NCBI GenBank assembly: GCA_028278625.1
Contig: JANQDY010000149.1
Coordinates: forward strand, 1 to 64,000
DNA: 64,000 nt
DNA from: Thermodesulfobacteriota bacterium
GTDB lineage: Bacteria; Desulfobacterota; DSM-4660; Desulfatiglandales; Desulfatiglandaceae
Direction of reading: 5' to 3'
Shown here: positions 33,437 through 41,997 of the stretch, piece after piece
Layout of the letters: every line of letters starts with the position of its first letter
How positions within the stretch are numbered: the stretch's first letter is position 1
Translations under genes and position numbers: made by a program
The notes under the pieces: generated by a model
What the model was told of the DNA's origin: nothing
The model's input: the letters and a program-made list of their open reading frames with translations, nothing else
The model's database searches: none

Positions 33437-34780
33437 ATGGCTAAGAAAAAATTTGTGCCCTGTCCGAAGTGGGAATTGCCACCCGAAGGAACGTGGGTGC
33501 CCTATGATTTGACGCGGGCAGAAATGAAGAAGCAGTTTAATTCAGATATCAGACAATTTCCTTTGACCTACATTGGTCAGGTTTCACCTTCGATTGTGGG
33601 ATGGGGAGCCCACAAACAGGTCGGCGTGGAAGCTAACGGCAACGGAATCAAGCATGCCCTCATAACCACCACAGGTCTTACCAGCACTGGAATTGTGGAA
33701 GAGATTCAATCGGTTCTCAAGCAAGCGGGCGTTGAAAGCACTGTATTTGATGGAATCACCACGAACCCAAAGGATCATGAATGTGAAGCCGGCTATCAGG
33801 CGTACAAAGACGCTGGTTGCGATGGGGTAGTGAGCGTGGGCGGCGGGAGTTCGCACGACTCCGGGAAAGCGATTCGTATTCAGGCCGTATGCGAAAAGAT
33901 CGGGGATAAGCGAAAATTGCGTGATTTTGCATGTAATTTGAACCCCCATTATACCACTAAAATGCCCACGTATCCCGACATTTCCGTCATTCCTCAAATC
34001 GCTGTCAACTGCTCCACTGGAACAGGGGCCCAGTTTACCACGACGGCAGTCATTAACGACACCGAATGGCAATATAAGCTGGTCTGCGTGACCCCAGGTT
34101 CGCTGCCAAGCGTGGCCATCGATGATCCGCTGCTTCATAGAACCCAACCGCCTGATGTTCTGGCCGGTGCAGGTATGGATGCTATTGTCCACGCTTTAGA
34201 ATCATTGACGGGCCGTCTGAACTGCCCTGTGGCAAGATCTCAAAGCCTCATGGGAATTCAATTGATGGCAGCAAATCTGCGGGAAGCGGTGGGAAATCCT
34301 CAGAACCACGTGGCCATGGAGAACATTGTCTGGGGAATGGTGCTTTGCTCCTACGGTTTTCTTAAGGTTGGCGCTGTCGGTGTTATCCACACCCTTGCAC
34401 ATATGCTTGGCGCCATGGGTGACGGACTGGCACACCACGGACTTGCCAATGCCATCTTTATGATTCCGATATCCCGCTGGAATTGCATTGCCAATCCCCA
34501 GGCATACAAAGATGTGGGCTTGGCGATCGGCATGGAGCATATCATGCATTGGACGCCGATTCGTGGTGCCGAAGCAGCCATTGATGAATTGGAAAAACTG
34601 AGAAACGACGTTGGCATTACCAATTGCAGCCTGAAACAGTTTGATTGGTTTATGGAAGATCCCGACGGTTACATCAACCATGCGGCCGAATGGGGATACA
34701 ATGATTTTACAAGGGAAGCCAATAACAGGCAGACGACGCCTCAAGACCTTAAGGATTTAATGTATAGCCAGATTTATTAG
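33437..34780 (+). CDS. Iron-type alcohol dehydrogenase, NDMA-dependent (mycofactocin-type) subgroup
   Basis: A 447-residue group III alcohol dehydrogenase. Metal ligands are visible in GAGMDAIVHALES (Asp, His), GVIHTLAHMLGAM and AHHGLANAIF; the NAD-binding GGGSSHDSGKA is intact. The N-terminal GAHKQVGVEANG... LITTTGLTSTGIVEEI and IDDPLLHRTQPPD resemble the NDMA-dependent methanol dehydrogenase (MDO) group, whose tightly bound NAD needs an external acceptor, mycofactocin. AAAGGAGG and the ATG at 33437 mark the start; the open frame from 33302 adds an unrelated stretch. Its own sigma-54 promoter and terminator bracket it. The mycofactocin operon lies 11 kb downstream. Confidence 0.85.
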   Translation: MAKKKFVPCPKWELPPEGTWVPYDLTRAEMKKQFNSDIRQFPLTYIGQVSPSIVGWGAHKQVGVEANGNGIKHALITTTGLTSTGIVEEIQSVLKQAGVESTVFDGITTNPKDHECEAGYQAYKDAGCDGVVSVGGGSSHDSGKAIRIQAVCEKIGDKRKLRDFACNLNPHYTTKMPTYPDISVIPQIAVNCSTGTGAQFTTTAVINDTEWQYKLVCVTPGSLPSVAIDDPLLHRTQPPDVLAGAGMDAIVHALESLTGRLNCPVARSQSLMGIQLMAANLREAVGNPQNHVAMENIVWGMVLCSYGFLKVGAVGVIHTLAHMLGAMGDGLAHHGLANAIFMIPISRWNCIANPQAYKDVGLAIGMEHIMHWTPIRGAEAAIDELEKLRNDVGITNCSLKQFDWFMEDPDGYINHAAEWGYNDFTREANNRQTTPQDLKDLMYSQIY

Positions 34781-34792
34781 AACAGATACCAT

Positions 34793-34846
34793 GCCGACAA
34801 GGTCAGGTTCTGCCGATTTTGAGCCTGACCTTGCTCCGGCTTTTTT
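34793..34846 (+). terminator. Rho-independent terminator after alcohol dehydrogenase
   Basis: GCCG/CGGC and CAAGGTCAGG (34798-34807)/CCTGACCTTG (34824-34833) form a long stem with a small bulge, directly followed by TTTTTT at 34841-34846. It isolates the alcohol dehydrogenase transcript from AOR 2. Confidence 0.85.
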
Positions 34847-34949
34847 CATGAACGGTTTATTTGGTGAAAGACATCTTTTTTCTCGACGCAGATGTCGTAT
34901 TGAATGACAGGTTTTTTTCCGGGGAAATGGCTTTAAATAGGGGGTAGGT

Positions 34950-36812
34950 ATGCGACTGACCAAAGGCGGGTACTGGGGAAAAGCGCTCAGGGTTGATTTG
35001 AGCGAAGGGAAAGTTTCTGAAGAAACTCTATTTGACGAAGAAATGAAAAGTGTGCTGGGAGGTTCGGGATATGGGGCCAAAATTCTGTATCAAGAAGTTC
35101 CTGCCACCGTACAACCGTTGGATCCCGAGAATAGAATCATTTTTGGTTTAGGCCCGTATCAGGCAACAAAGACAACGGGATCTGCCAAATTTAGTATCGT
35201 TTCGCGATCTCCCCTCACCGGTATATTTGGAGAGACAGCCGCCGGCGCCAACTGGGGCGTTGAACTCAAAAATGCCGGCTTTGATGCATTGATTGTTCAA
35301 GGCAAAGCTGAAAACCCGGTGTATTTGTCCATTACGAATGATAAAGGCGAACTTCGGGATGCCACCAGCATGTGGGGCAAAGACGCTTATGATTCAACGG
35401 ATCTGATCCGTGATGACCTCGGCAACAAGAAGGCGAGTGTGGCATGTATCGGTCAAGCCGGCGAAAAGCAGGTGGCCATCGCATGCATTGTCATTGACAA
35501 ACACAGTTTTGGCGGCAGGTGTGGTTTGGGCGCCGTCATGGGAAGCAAGAATTTAAAGGCCGTGGTGGTAAAAGGAAGCAGAAGACCCCGCGTTGCGGAT
35601 AAGGAGAAACTGGCTGATTTAACGAAAAGCCTCGGGTCAATGGTAAACGAGAACACCAAGGACTGGTTACGATTGCATGGTACTCCCGCGGTTGTGGGAG
35701 GATCCGAAGAAGCCGGTGATATGCCGATAAAATACTGGACGGGCGATACCTGGAAAGATGGCGCCGAGAAGATAGGAGCCCCCAATTATACGGAAGTCCT
35801 CGGGGCAAAACCGTGGCCATGTAAATACTGTGTGGTTGGATGTCACCGAAAAGTAAAGGTAGATGAACCCGCCAAGTACTTCGTGGAAGAGGGAGCGGGT
35901 CCGGAGTACGAAACACTTGGAATGTTCGGAACCTGTTGTTTGGTGGATGATGTGAAGGCCATAGCAAAGTGTAACGACCTCTGTAACCGCTATGGCATTG
36001 ATACCATTTCTGCCGGAGCTTTCGTCGGATTCACCATGTCTTGTTTTGAATCGGGATTTCTAAACAAGGACGACACCGGCGGCTTTTCAGTTGCGTGGGG
36101 TGATGCGGATGGCATGGTCGAAATGACCCGGCAAATCGGTGAAAGGGACGGCTTTTTTGGCGAACTGTTCGCAGACGGGATTGCCCCCGCCGCAAAGAAA
36201 ATCGGCAGAGGAGCAGAGGCGATGGTGGTTCACATAAAAGGGCTGGATTTGCCGGCTCATGATCCGCGTGCGTTCCATTCTTTGGCGGTCAATTATGCAA
36301 CAGGAAACAGGGGTGGCTGTCATGAAAGGGGAAATCCGCAAGTTGCCTCTTTAGGAGCACTTCTGCCGGCAGCCGGCATAAAAGAAGTCGTTGATCCCCA
36401 TGAGATGTTGAATTCCGAGTTCGTAGCGGCAAAGTACCAAGATTATGCGGCACTCACCAATTCACTATGCCACTGTAAATTCATGTTCTTCGGGGGACTG
36501 GGGCTGGAAAACATGCTGGACATTCTGAACGCCACCACTGGATGGGACTGGAGTATGGATGAGTTCCTGGAAGCAGGTGAAAGAATAACCAATATTCAAA
36601 GACTGGTGAACGTGAAGTATGGTATTTCCCGAAAAGACGATACAATTCCCGAAAGAATTCTTATTCCCGCCAAAGAGGGTGGCCGCGCCGGGAAAGCGCC
36701 CAAAGAGATAGAGCTTTTGGAAGCCCTGGATCGCTATTATGAACTGCGGGGTTGGGACAAGGATGGAAAGCCGACCGCAAGCACGATTAGCAGACTCAAC
36801 ATCCAACTGTAA
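34950..36812 (+). CDS. Aldehyde:ferredoxin oxidoreductase (AOR family) 2
   Basis: A 620-residue AOR-family enzyme, distinct from AOR 1. The N-terminus YWGKALRVDLSEGKVSEE and VLGGSGYGAKIL is typical; the Fe-S motif is CKYCVVGC with a further Cys in the C-terminal NSLCHCKF. It likely oxidises the aldehyde made by the neighbouring alcohol dehydrogenase, inferred from position. Ribosome site GGGGGTAGGT is modest. It opens the cluster that continues into the kinase, enolase-like and transporter genes. Confidence 0.88.
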   Translation: MRLTKGGYWGKALRVDLSEGKVSEETLFDEEMKSVLGGSGYGAKILYQEVPATVQPLDPENRIIFGLGPYQATKTTGSAKFSIVSRSPLTGIFGETAAGANWGVELKNAGFDALIVQGKAENPVYLSITNDKGELRDATSMWGKDAYDSTDLIRDDLGNKKASVACIGQAGEKQVAIACIVIDKHSFGGRCGLGAVMGSKNLKAVVVKGSRRPRVADKEKLADLTKSLGSMVNENTKDWLRLHGTPAVVGGSEEAGDMPIKYWTGDTWKDGAEKIGAPNYTEVLGAKPWPCKYCVVGCHRKVKVDEPAKYFVEEGAGPEYETLGMFGTCCLVDDVKAIAKCNDLCNRYGIDTISAGAFVGFTMSCFESGFLNKDDTGGFSVAWGDADGMVEMTRQIGERDGFFGELFADGIAPAAKKIGRGAEAMVVHIKGLDLPAHDPRAFHSLAVNYATGNRGGCHERGNPQVASLGALLPAAGIKEVVDPHEMLNSEFVAAKYQDYAALTNSLCHCKFMFFGGLGLENMLDILNATTGWDWSMDEFLEAGERITNIQRLVNVKYGISRKDDTIPERILIPAKEGGRAGKAPKEIELLEALDRYYELRGWDKDGKPTASTISRLNIQL

Positions 36813-36977
36813 TGGCAATTTTTCTTTGATGATATCTCTGTCATTAAGAAAGTCGAACTGGAATTCTGCCCTGTGAAAAAGATAGGCCCTACAATTTTGA
36901 GCGCTGTGAACCAAGGAAATTATAGTGGGGCCGCCTGTCTGCTACTGAAAAGGTGACAATAATAAGGAGGAAAAAGA

Positions 36978-38021
36978 ATGATCAAAATAACCAGAGATAA
37001 TATCAAGGATTATTTATTGTCCAACAACCTTGTGGAAAAAGGGGAAGATGTATCCATCGAGCCATTGGGTGGATTCTGGGGTGGCATGGGCGTTTCAAGC
37101 ACCCTTATCAAAGTCGAAGGTCCGAAGAGCAAGTTTGTTCTGAAGCAACCCCTCCCGGAACTTGCGGTGAAAGATTTCTGGCCATGTGACACCGCCCGTA
37201 TCGAAAAGGAAAAAAATTGTATCGAAGCTTTGGCCAGTATCGTTGGCGAGGAGTTGGTACCCAAAATACTTTTCTTTGACAAAGACAATGACGTCCTGGT
37301 TATGAGCTTGATTCCGCCGGAATGGGAATTATGGAAAAGGCAGTTGCTGGACGGCAGGGTTGATGACAGAGTTAGCATGAGGTCAGCCGAGGTGCTGGCG
37401 CAAATACACAACAAAACGTTTCAGAACAAAGATATCCAAGAAAAATTTGACGATAGAATTGTACTCTATCAGCTGAGGGTGGACCCCTATTACAAAACCG
37501 TAGCAGAGAGGCATCCCCAGGTAGCCGATGTGGTTTTGGCCGACATGGAGCGGATGCTGTCAACCAGGCAATGTCTGGTACTTGGTGACTACAGTCCCAA
37601 GAATATTTTGACCAAAGACGGGGAAGTTGTTCTTCTCGACCTTGAAATTGGCCATTATGGCGATCCTATACTTGACTTCGCCTCCTGTTTGAATCATCTG
37701 CTGCTTAAATTCATTCATTTTTCTTTCCTGAAACAGAGCCCTCAATATGAATACTTGAAAACGGCTGAAAGCTACTGCGCAACGTACTTTGACACTCTTG
37801 AATTTGGGGAAGAAAAGACACTGAACTTAAACGCAGTAAAAGATCTCGGATGCTTGATGCTGGCAAGAGTCGACGGAAAGTCACCGGTTGAGTACATCAC
37901 CGATGACAACGCCAAAGACATCGTGAGACGTATTAGCCAAGACATTTTGCTTGGGGACTACAGTACACTGAACCAAGTTTTCGAGATGATCGACCGCGAA
38001 ATGCAGCATCCTGCATCTTAA
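36978..38021 (+). CDS. APH/choline-kinase-fold phosphotransferase
   Basis: A 347-residue small-molecule kinase fold. The nucleotide-binding lobe contains FWGGMGVSSTLIKVEG and the Lys in KFVLKQPLPE; the catalytic loop is CLVLGDYSPKNIL, where Asp and Asn are kept but the usual leading His is Leu; the metal-binding Asp is in VVLLDLEIGHYGDPILDFA. Excellent ribosome site AAGGAGG. It probably phosphorylates an imported alcohol-type substrate before the enolase-like enzyme, 23 bp downstream. Substrate unknown. Confidence 0.75.
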   Translation: MIKITRDNIKDYLLSNNLVEKGEDVSIEPLGGFWGGMGVSSTLIKVEGPKSKFVLKQPLPELAVKDFWPCDTARIEKEKNCIEALASIVGEELVPKILFFDKDNDVLVMSLIPPEWELWKRQLLDGRVDDRVSMRSAEVLAQIHNKTFQNKDIQEKFDDRIVLYQLRVDPYYKTVAERHPQVADVVLADMERMLSTRQCLVLGDYSPKNILTKDGEVVLLDLEIGHYGDPILDFASCLNHLLLKFIHFSFLKQSPQYEYLKTAESYCATYFDTLEFGEEKTLNLNAVKDLGCLMLARVDGKSPVEYITDDNAKDIVRRISQDILLGDYSTLNQVFEMIDREMQHPAS

Positions 38022-38044
38022 GAAAGGGGGAGGAGCAAAACACT

Positions 38045-39283
38045 ATGGTTGAAATAAAAAATGTCCACGCGCGTGAAGTCCTGGATTCAAGGGGAACACC
38101 CACCGTGGAGGTTGAGGTAACGGTTGATTCAGGCATTATTGGTCATGCCATAATTCCTTCTGGCGCATCAGTGGGCAAACACGAAGCGGTGGAGTTAAGG
38201 GATGGCGATAAAAAGCGATATCAGGGCAAGGGGGTACTCAAAGCTGTCAACAACGTTAACGAAACGATCGCTCCCGAATTGATTGGCTTTAACGTTCTGA
38301 ACCAATCGAAGCTCGATGACCTACTTAATGATCTTGACGGGACGGAAAACAAGTCAAAGCTCGGGGCCAATGCGATTCTTGGGGTGTCGTTGGCTGCGGC
38401 CAAAGCCGGGGCAAAGGCTTCAGGCCTACCGCTTTATCGATACATTGGAGGAACGGGTCCGAAAAGGTTGCCTATCCCAATGATAAGCATGGTTGTAGGG
38501 GGCGAACATGCGGGCTGGAACCAGGATTTTCAGGATTTCTTCATCATTCCCGTAGGTGCGAGCCGGTTCAGCGAATCACTCTCATATGCCAGCGATGTCT
38601 ATAAAACATTGAAAAAGACTTTTCAGAAGATGGGATTTCGGGGTGTATCCGATACAGGTGGTTTCTGTCCTACCCTCGGTTCGAACATTGAGGCGCTTAA
38701 TGTTTTGACCAAGGCTATTGGTGATGCCGGCTATGAACCCGGGAAGGATATTGCCATCGGCATGGATGTAGCGTCTGAGATGTTCTTCAAAGAGGGCAAG
38801 TACAACCTGCACAGTGAAAATAAGAGCTTGGACCAAACAGAGATGATTGGTCTCCTTGAAGAGATGGCAACCAATTATCCCGTTATCGTTATCGAGGACG
38901 GACTAAGCGAAGATGACTTCGATGGATGGAAATTGCTTACCGAGCGACTCGGGAGCAAAATAAAGCTTATTGGCGACGACCTCTTTGCCACCAACCCCGA
39001 AAGGTTAAAAAAGGGCATCGACATGGGTTTTGCCAATGCCATCCTGGTGAAATTAAATCAAATCGGCACCCTCAGCGAAACCTTAGAAGTGGTCGATCTG
39101 GCGAAGAATGCTGGATACGACAACATCATTTCCAAAAGATCGGGTGAGACAGAGGATACCACCATTGCTGATTTTTCCGTGGCAGTCGGCGCTGAAATGG
39201 TGAAATTTGGTTCATTGGCCAGGTCTGAATGTTTGGCCAAGTACAATCGCCTGTTAAGGATAGAAGAAGATCTGGAGTCGTGA
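38045..39283 (+). CDS. Enolase paralogue with altered catalytic residues
   Basis: A 412-residue enolase homologue with metal ligands kept in GMDVASEMFF, IVIEDGLSEDD and IGDDLFATNPER, and both lysines present (Lys336 in LVKLNQIGT, Lys387 in MVKFGS). Against standard enolase, Glu168 of the QEF motif is Asp164, Glu211 of DEGG is Thr204 in DTGG, His373 of SHRSGE is Lys364, and GASTG is GASVG. Canonical water elimination from 2-phosphoglycerate is therefore unlikely. With the kinase upstream and an importer downstream it probably acts on another phosphorylated hydroxy compound. It may instead be a non-catalytic paralogue. Confidence 0.8.
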   Translation: MVEIKNVHAREVLDSRGTPTVEVEVTVDSGIIGHAIIPSGASVGKHEAVELRDGDKKRYQGKGVLKAVNNVNETIAPELIGFNVLNQSKLDDLLNDLDGTENKSKLGANAILGVSLAAAKAGAKASGLPLYRYIGGTGPKRLPIPMISMVVGGEHAGWNQDFQDFFIIPVGASRFSESLSYASDVYKTLKKTFQKMGFRGVSDTGGFCPTLGSNIEALNVLTKAIGDAGYEPGKDIAIGMDVASEMFFKEGKYNLHSENKSLDQTEMIGLLEEMATNYPVIVIEDGLSEDDFDGWKLLTERLGSKIKLIGDDLFATNPERLKKGIDMGFANAILVKLNQIGTLSETLEVVDLAKNAGYDNIISKRSGETEDTTIADFSVAVGAEMVKFGSLARSECLAKYNRLLRIEEDLES

Positions 39284-39289
39284 ACAAAA

Positions 39290-39339
39290 CCCGGTCCTCA
39301 TATAAGCCTAAACCACAGATACCATAAGGAAGGACCGGG
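39290..39339 (+). other. Intercistronic inverted repeat
   Basis: CCCGGTCCT (39290-39298) and AGGACCGGG (39331-39339) are perfect 9-bp arms with a 32-base loop after the enolase-like gene. No U tract follows, so it may stabilise or partly stop the transcript before the importer genes. Confidence 0.45.
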
Positions 39340-39372
39340 CAACAGAGAAGAATTGGACAGGAGGTATGGCAG

Positions 39373-39573
39373 ATGTTTTTACCGCGAATGACATGGGGAA
39401 ACTGGCTGTTCTGGGGAATTTTAGCTTTTTTTGGCGTCAATTTCCTCTGGCTGGGGTGGCTTGAACTCTACATTCCTCAATGGGTCGGCGCTTTGATAGG
39501 GCTCATCGCTTTCCTGGCTTTGCTTATCTATGGTCCGCGTGAAAAGGAAGAAGTTGAAGAAGGAGAAGAATAA
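39373..39573 (+). CDS. Small two-helix membrane protein of importer operon
   Basis: A 66-residue inner-membrane protein with two hydrophobic helices (WLFWGILAFFGVNFLWLGWL and WVGALIGLIAFLALLIYG) and an acidic tail ending EEVEEGEE. AGGAGG lies eight bases before the ATG. Two-ATPase glycerol-type importers often have a small membrane accessory gene in the operon; this may be its counterpart though the sequence is not recognised. Confidence 0.65.
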   Translation: MFLPRMTWGNWLFWGILAFFGVNFLWLGWLELYIPQWVGALIGLIAFLALLIYGPREKEEVEEGEE

Positions 39574-39574
39574 T

Positions 39575-40690
39575 ATGGCGAGTGTAAAGCTTGAAAATGT
39601 GACAAAGAAATACGGGCAGAAGCTGGCCATAGACAATATCAACTTTGAGTACAAGGAAGGTGAATTCTTCTCAATAATTGGCCCGGCAGGCGCAGGGAAA
39701 TCCACGATTTTGAAAATGATCGCCGGCATTGAATCGGTGACCAGCGGCAAGATCCTTTTTGATGGCTATGAGGTGAATGCCCTTTCCGCAAGGGAAAGAA
39801 ATGTGGCAATGGCCTTCGAAACGTACAATCTCTATTCCCATTTATCTGTCTACGACAACATTGCTTTTCCTTTGAGGGCACCTGAAAGACGTGAAAAGCT
39901 CTCAAAAAGCGAAGAGAGAAGAAGGGTTGAAGAAGTGGCAGATTTCCTTGGAATCAAGCGGCTATTGACCCGTAAGCCCGTGCAACTGAGCGGCGGTGAA
40001 AAGCAAAGGGTCTCTCTGTCACGGGCCATGGTGAGGCAATGCGAATGCTTCTTGCTGGATGAACCCATCGCCCATTTGGATGCCAGACTCAAGTTTTCCA
40101 CACAAACCGCTCTAAAACGGCTTTCCGTCAAATTGGGCACTGCCATCATTTATGTGACCCACGATTATCGGGAAGCATTAGGCTTATCTGATCGCATCGC
40201 GGTATTGAGAAAGGGAAAGTTTGAGCAGATCGGAACACCTCGTGAGATTTACAACCAACCGGCAACCGATTTTGTGGCCAACTTCATCGGAGATCCCCCC
40301 TGCAACTTGATCGATGGGAAGCTCGTGGACAAGAATGGGACAACGCTCTTTCAGTCGGGGGATGAATTCGCCATTCCGCTTCTAAAGAATTCCGTCGAAA
40401 CGGCGCGGCGGATCTCGGATGCGGACCAGGATGGGGAGGTTCGTCTCGGCATCCGACCTTCCCGAATTAACGTGAGTAAAGAGAAGATCTCTGACCGTTC
40501 TTTCCAGTTGCCCATTTATGCCATTGTCCGCCGACCCGAAGGCACAGTTATCACATTTGAGTTGGAAAAGTGCTTTTTTAGGGCAAACGTGAAGGGTGCA
40601 GCCCGATACAGTATGTCGGAGAAGGTCTGGCTGGATTTTGACCAGGAGCACACCTTTTTCTTCAAAAAGACCATCAAGATCTCCAAATAA
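39575..40690 (+). CDS. ABC importer ATPase, GlpS-like
   Basis: A 371-residue CUT1-type ATPase: Walker A GPAGAGKST, signature LSGGEKQRVSLSRAM, Walker B LLDEPIAHLDAR, H-loop THDYREALGLSDRI, and a C-terminal TOBE-like regulatory domain from about 240. The Tyr-Arg in HDYREAL instead of the usual Gln-Glu and the pairing with a second different ATPase resemble the GlpS/GlpT pair of glycerol importers. The start is ATG 39575 behind AAGGAG, overlapping the previous stop codon region; the ATG-less upstream frame is excluded. Confidence 0.82.
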   Translation: MASVKLENVTKKYGQKLAIDNINFEYKEGEFFSIIGPAGAGKSTILKMIAGIESVTSGKILFDGYEVNALSARERNVAMAFETYNLYSHLSVYDNIAFPLRAPERREKLSKSEERRRVEEVADFLGIKRLLTRKPVQLSGGEKQRVSLSRAMVRQCECFLLDEPIAHLDARLKFSTQTALKRLSVKLGTAIIYVTHDYREALGLSDRIAVLRKGKFEQIGTPREIYNQPATDFVANFIGDPPCNLIDGKLVDKNGTTLFQSGDEFAIPLLKNSVETARRISDADQDGEVRLGIRPSRINVSKEKISDRSFQLPIYAIVRRPEGTVITFELEKCFFRANVKGAARYSMSEKVWLDFDQEHTFFFKKTIKISK

Positions 40691-40703
40691 AGGGGGGCGA
40701 AAG

Positions 40704-41798
40704 GTGAGTAGAGTCGACATCAAGAACGTATGGAAAATTTACGAAGGGGATGTTCAGGCGGTTCAGGAACTGAACTTTTTCATAGAGGATGGAGAGTTTC
40801 TGGCGGTTTTAGGTCCCTCTGGTTGTGGGAAAAGCACCACATTGAGGATGATTGCTGGGCTCGAAGATATAACCAAAGGGGATATCCTGTTTGATGGAAA
40901 GAGGGTAAACGATCTGAGTCCCAGTGAACGAAACCTAGCCCTGGCTTTCGAGTCTTATGCCCTCTATGCGAGATTAACCGTACATGAAAACATTGCGTTT
41001 CCTCTCCGTGCCAAAGGCATGAGCAGGGCAGAGGCCGATAAGAAAGTACTGTGGATCGCCAACATATTGAATGTCACCGACATTCTGAAGAAAAAGCCGG
41101 GAAGCCTAAGTGGCGGCCACCAGCAGCGTGTCAACCTATGCAGGGCTTTGGTTCGACAGCCCAATATCACCCTTCTTGACGAACCGATTTCTCATATGGA
41201 CGTGCGTGTCCGTGCGAATATGCGGGCACGAATCCGAAGATTGCATGAAGAATTGAAGCTCACCACTATTTACGTGACCCATGACCAGGAAGAGGCGGTT
41301 TCCCTGGCGGATCGCGTGGCTGTCATGAATCATGCGAAGCTTCAACAGATCGGCAGCGTGGACGAGATTTGGAATCACCCTGCAAACAAATTCGTTGCCA
41401 CCTTTGTCGGGGAACCGCAGATGAATTTCATACCTGGAAGGCTTGAGGGCAGGGAAGCAGTCTCCATCGGTACAAATGGCGGAAAAACGACCTTTCGATT
41501 GGACAAGGAAGTAGATGCCAAGTTTGTCGGTTCTGAAATTACGGTGGGGGTTCGGCCCCAACAGGTGCTGGTATCTCAAAACGATGAGATAAACGATGCC
41601 ATCCCCGGAATAGTTGATTTGACCCAGTTTCAGGGGGAGTCGGTAATTGTGACGGTAATCCTTGATGATGCGGATGAAACGGAGTTGAAGGCGGTTGTTG
41701 AACCCGATCAAGAGCCTGAGAGAGGCAAAAAAATCTGGTTGAAAATGTCGCCTGAGACCATCCATCTTTTCGATGGTGAAGTACCCATTCTTCGATAG
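40704..41798 (+). CDS. ABC importer ATPase, GlpT-like
   Basis: A 364-residue second ATPase of the importer: Walker A GPSGCGKST, signature LSGGHQQRVNLCRAL, Walker B LLDEPISHMDVR, H-loop THDQEEAVSLADRVAV, and a C-terminal TOBE-like domain. The GTG at 40704, 13 bp after the previous stop and behind AAGGGGGG, is the start rather than the upstream ATG of the open frame. Together with the GlpS-like subunit it forms a heterodimeric motor. Confidence 0.82.
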   Translation: MSRVDIKNVWKIYEGDVQAVQELNFFIEDGEFLAVLGPSGCGKSTTLRMIAGLEDITKGDILFDGKRVNDLSPSERNLALAFESYALYARLTVHENIAFPLRAKGMSRAEADKKVLWIANILNVTDILKKKPGSLSGGHQQRVNLCRALVRQPNITLLDEPISHMDVRVRANMRARIRRLHEELKLTTIYVTHDQEEAVSLADRVAVMNHAKLQQIGSVDEIWNHPANKFVATFVGEPQMNFIPGRLEGREAVSIGTNGGKTTFRLDKEVDAKFVGSEITVGVRPQQVLVSQNDEINDAIPGIVDLTQFQGESVIVTVILDDADETELKAVVEPDQEPERGKKIWLKMSPETIHLFDGEVPILR

Positions 41799-41997
41799 AT
41801 CTTTTTTTGAAGTTCGGTATTTGGCTGATTGGTTAACGGGAAGAAGCATCGGGTAGACAACAGATCTGAGGAGGATCCGTTAAAAGGATGGCTCTTTGGA
41901 GGCTTGGAAAAGGGAAGATGGTTGGGGGGTGATATCAGAACAAACTGAACGGATGGAAGGTATGGAAAATCAAGAGAAACAGTTTAAGGAGGTCGTT

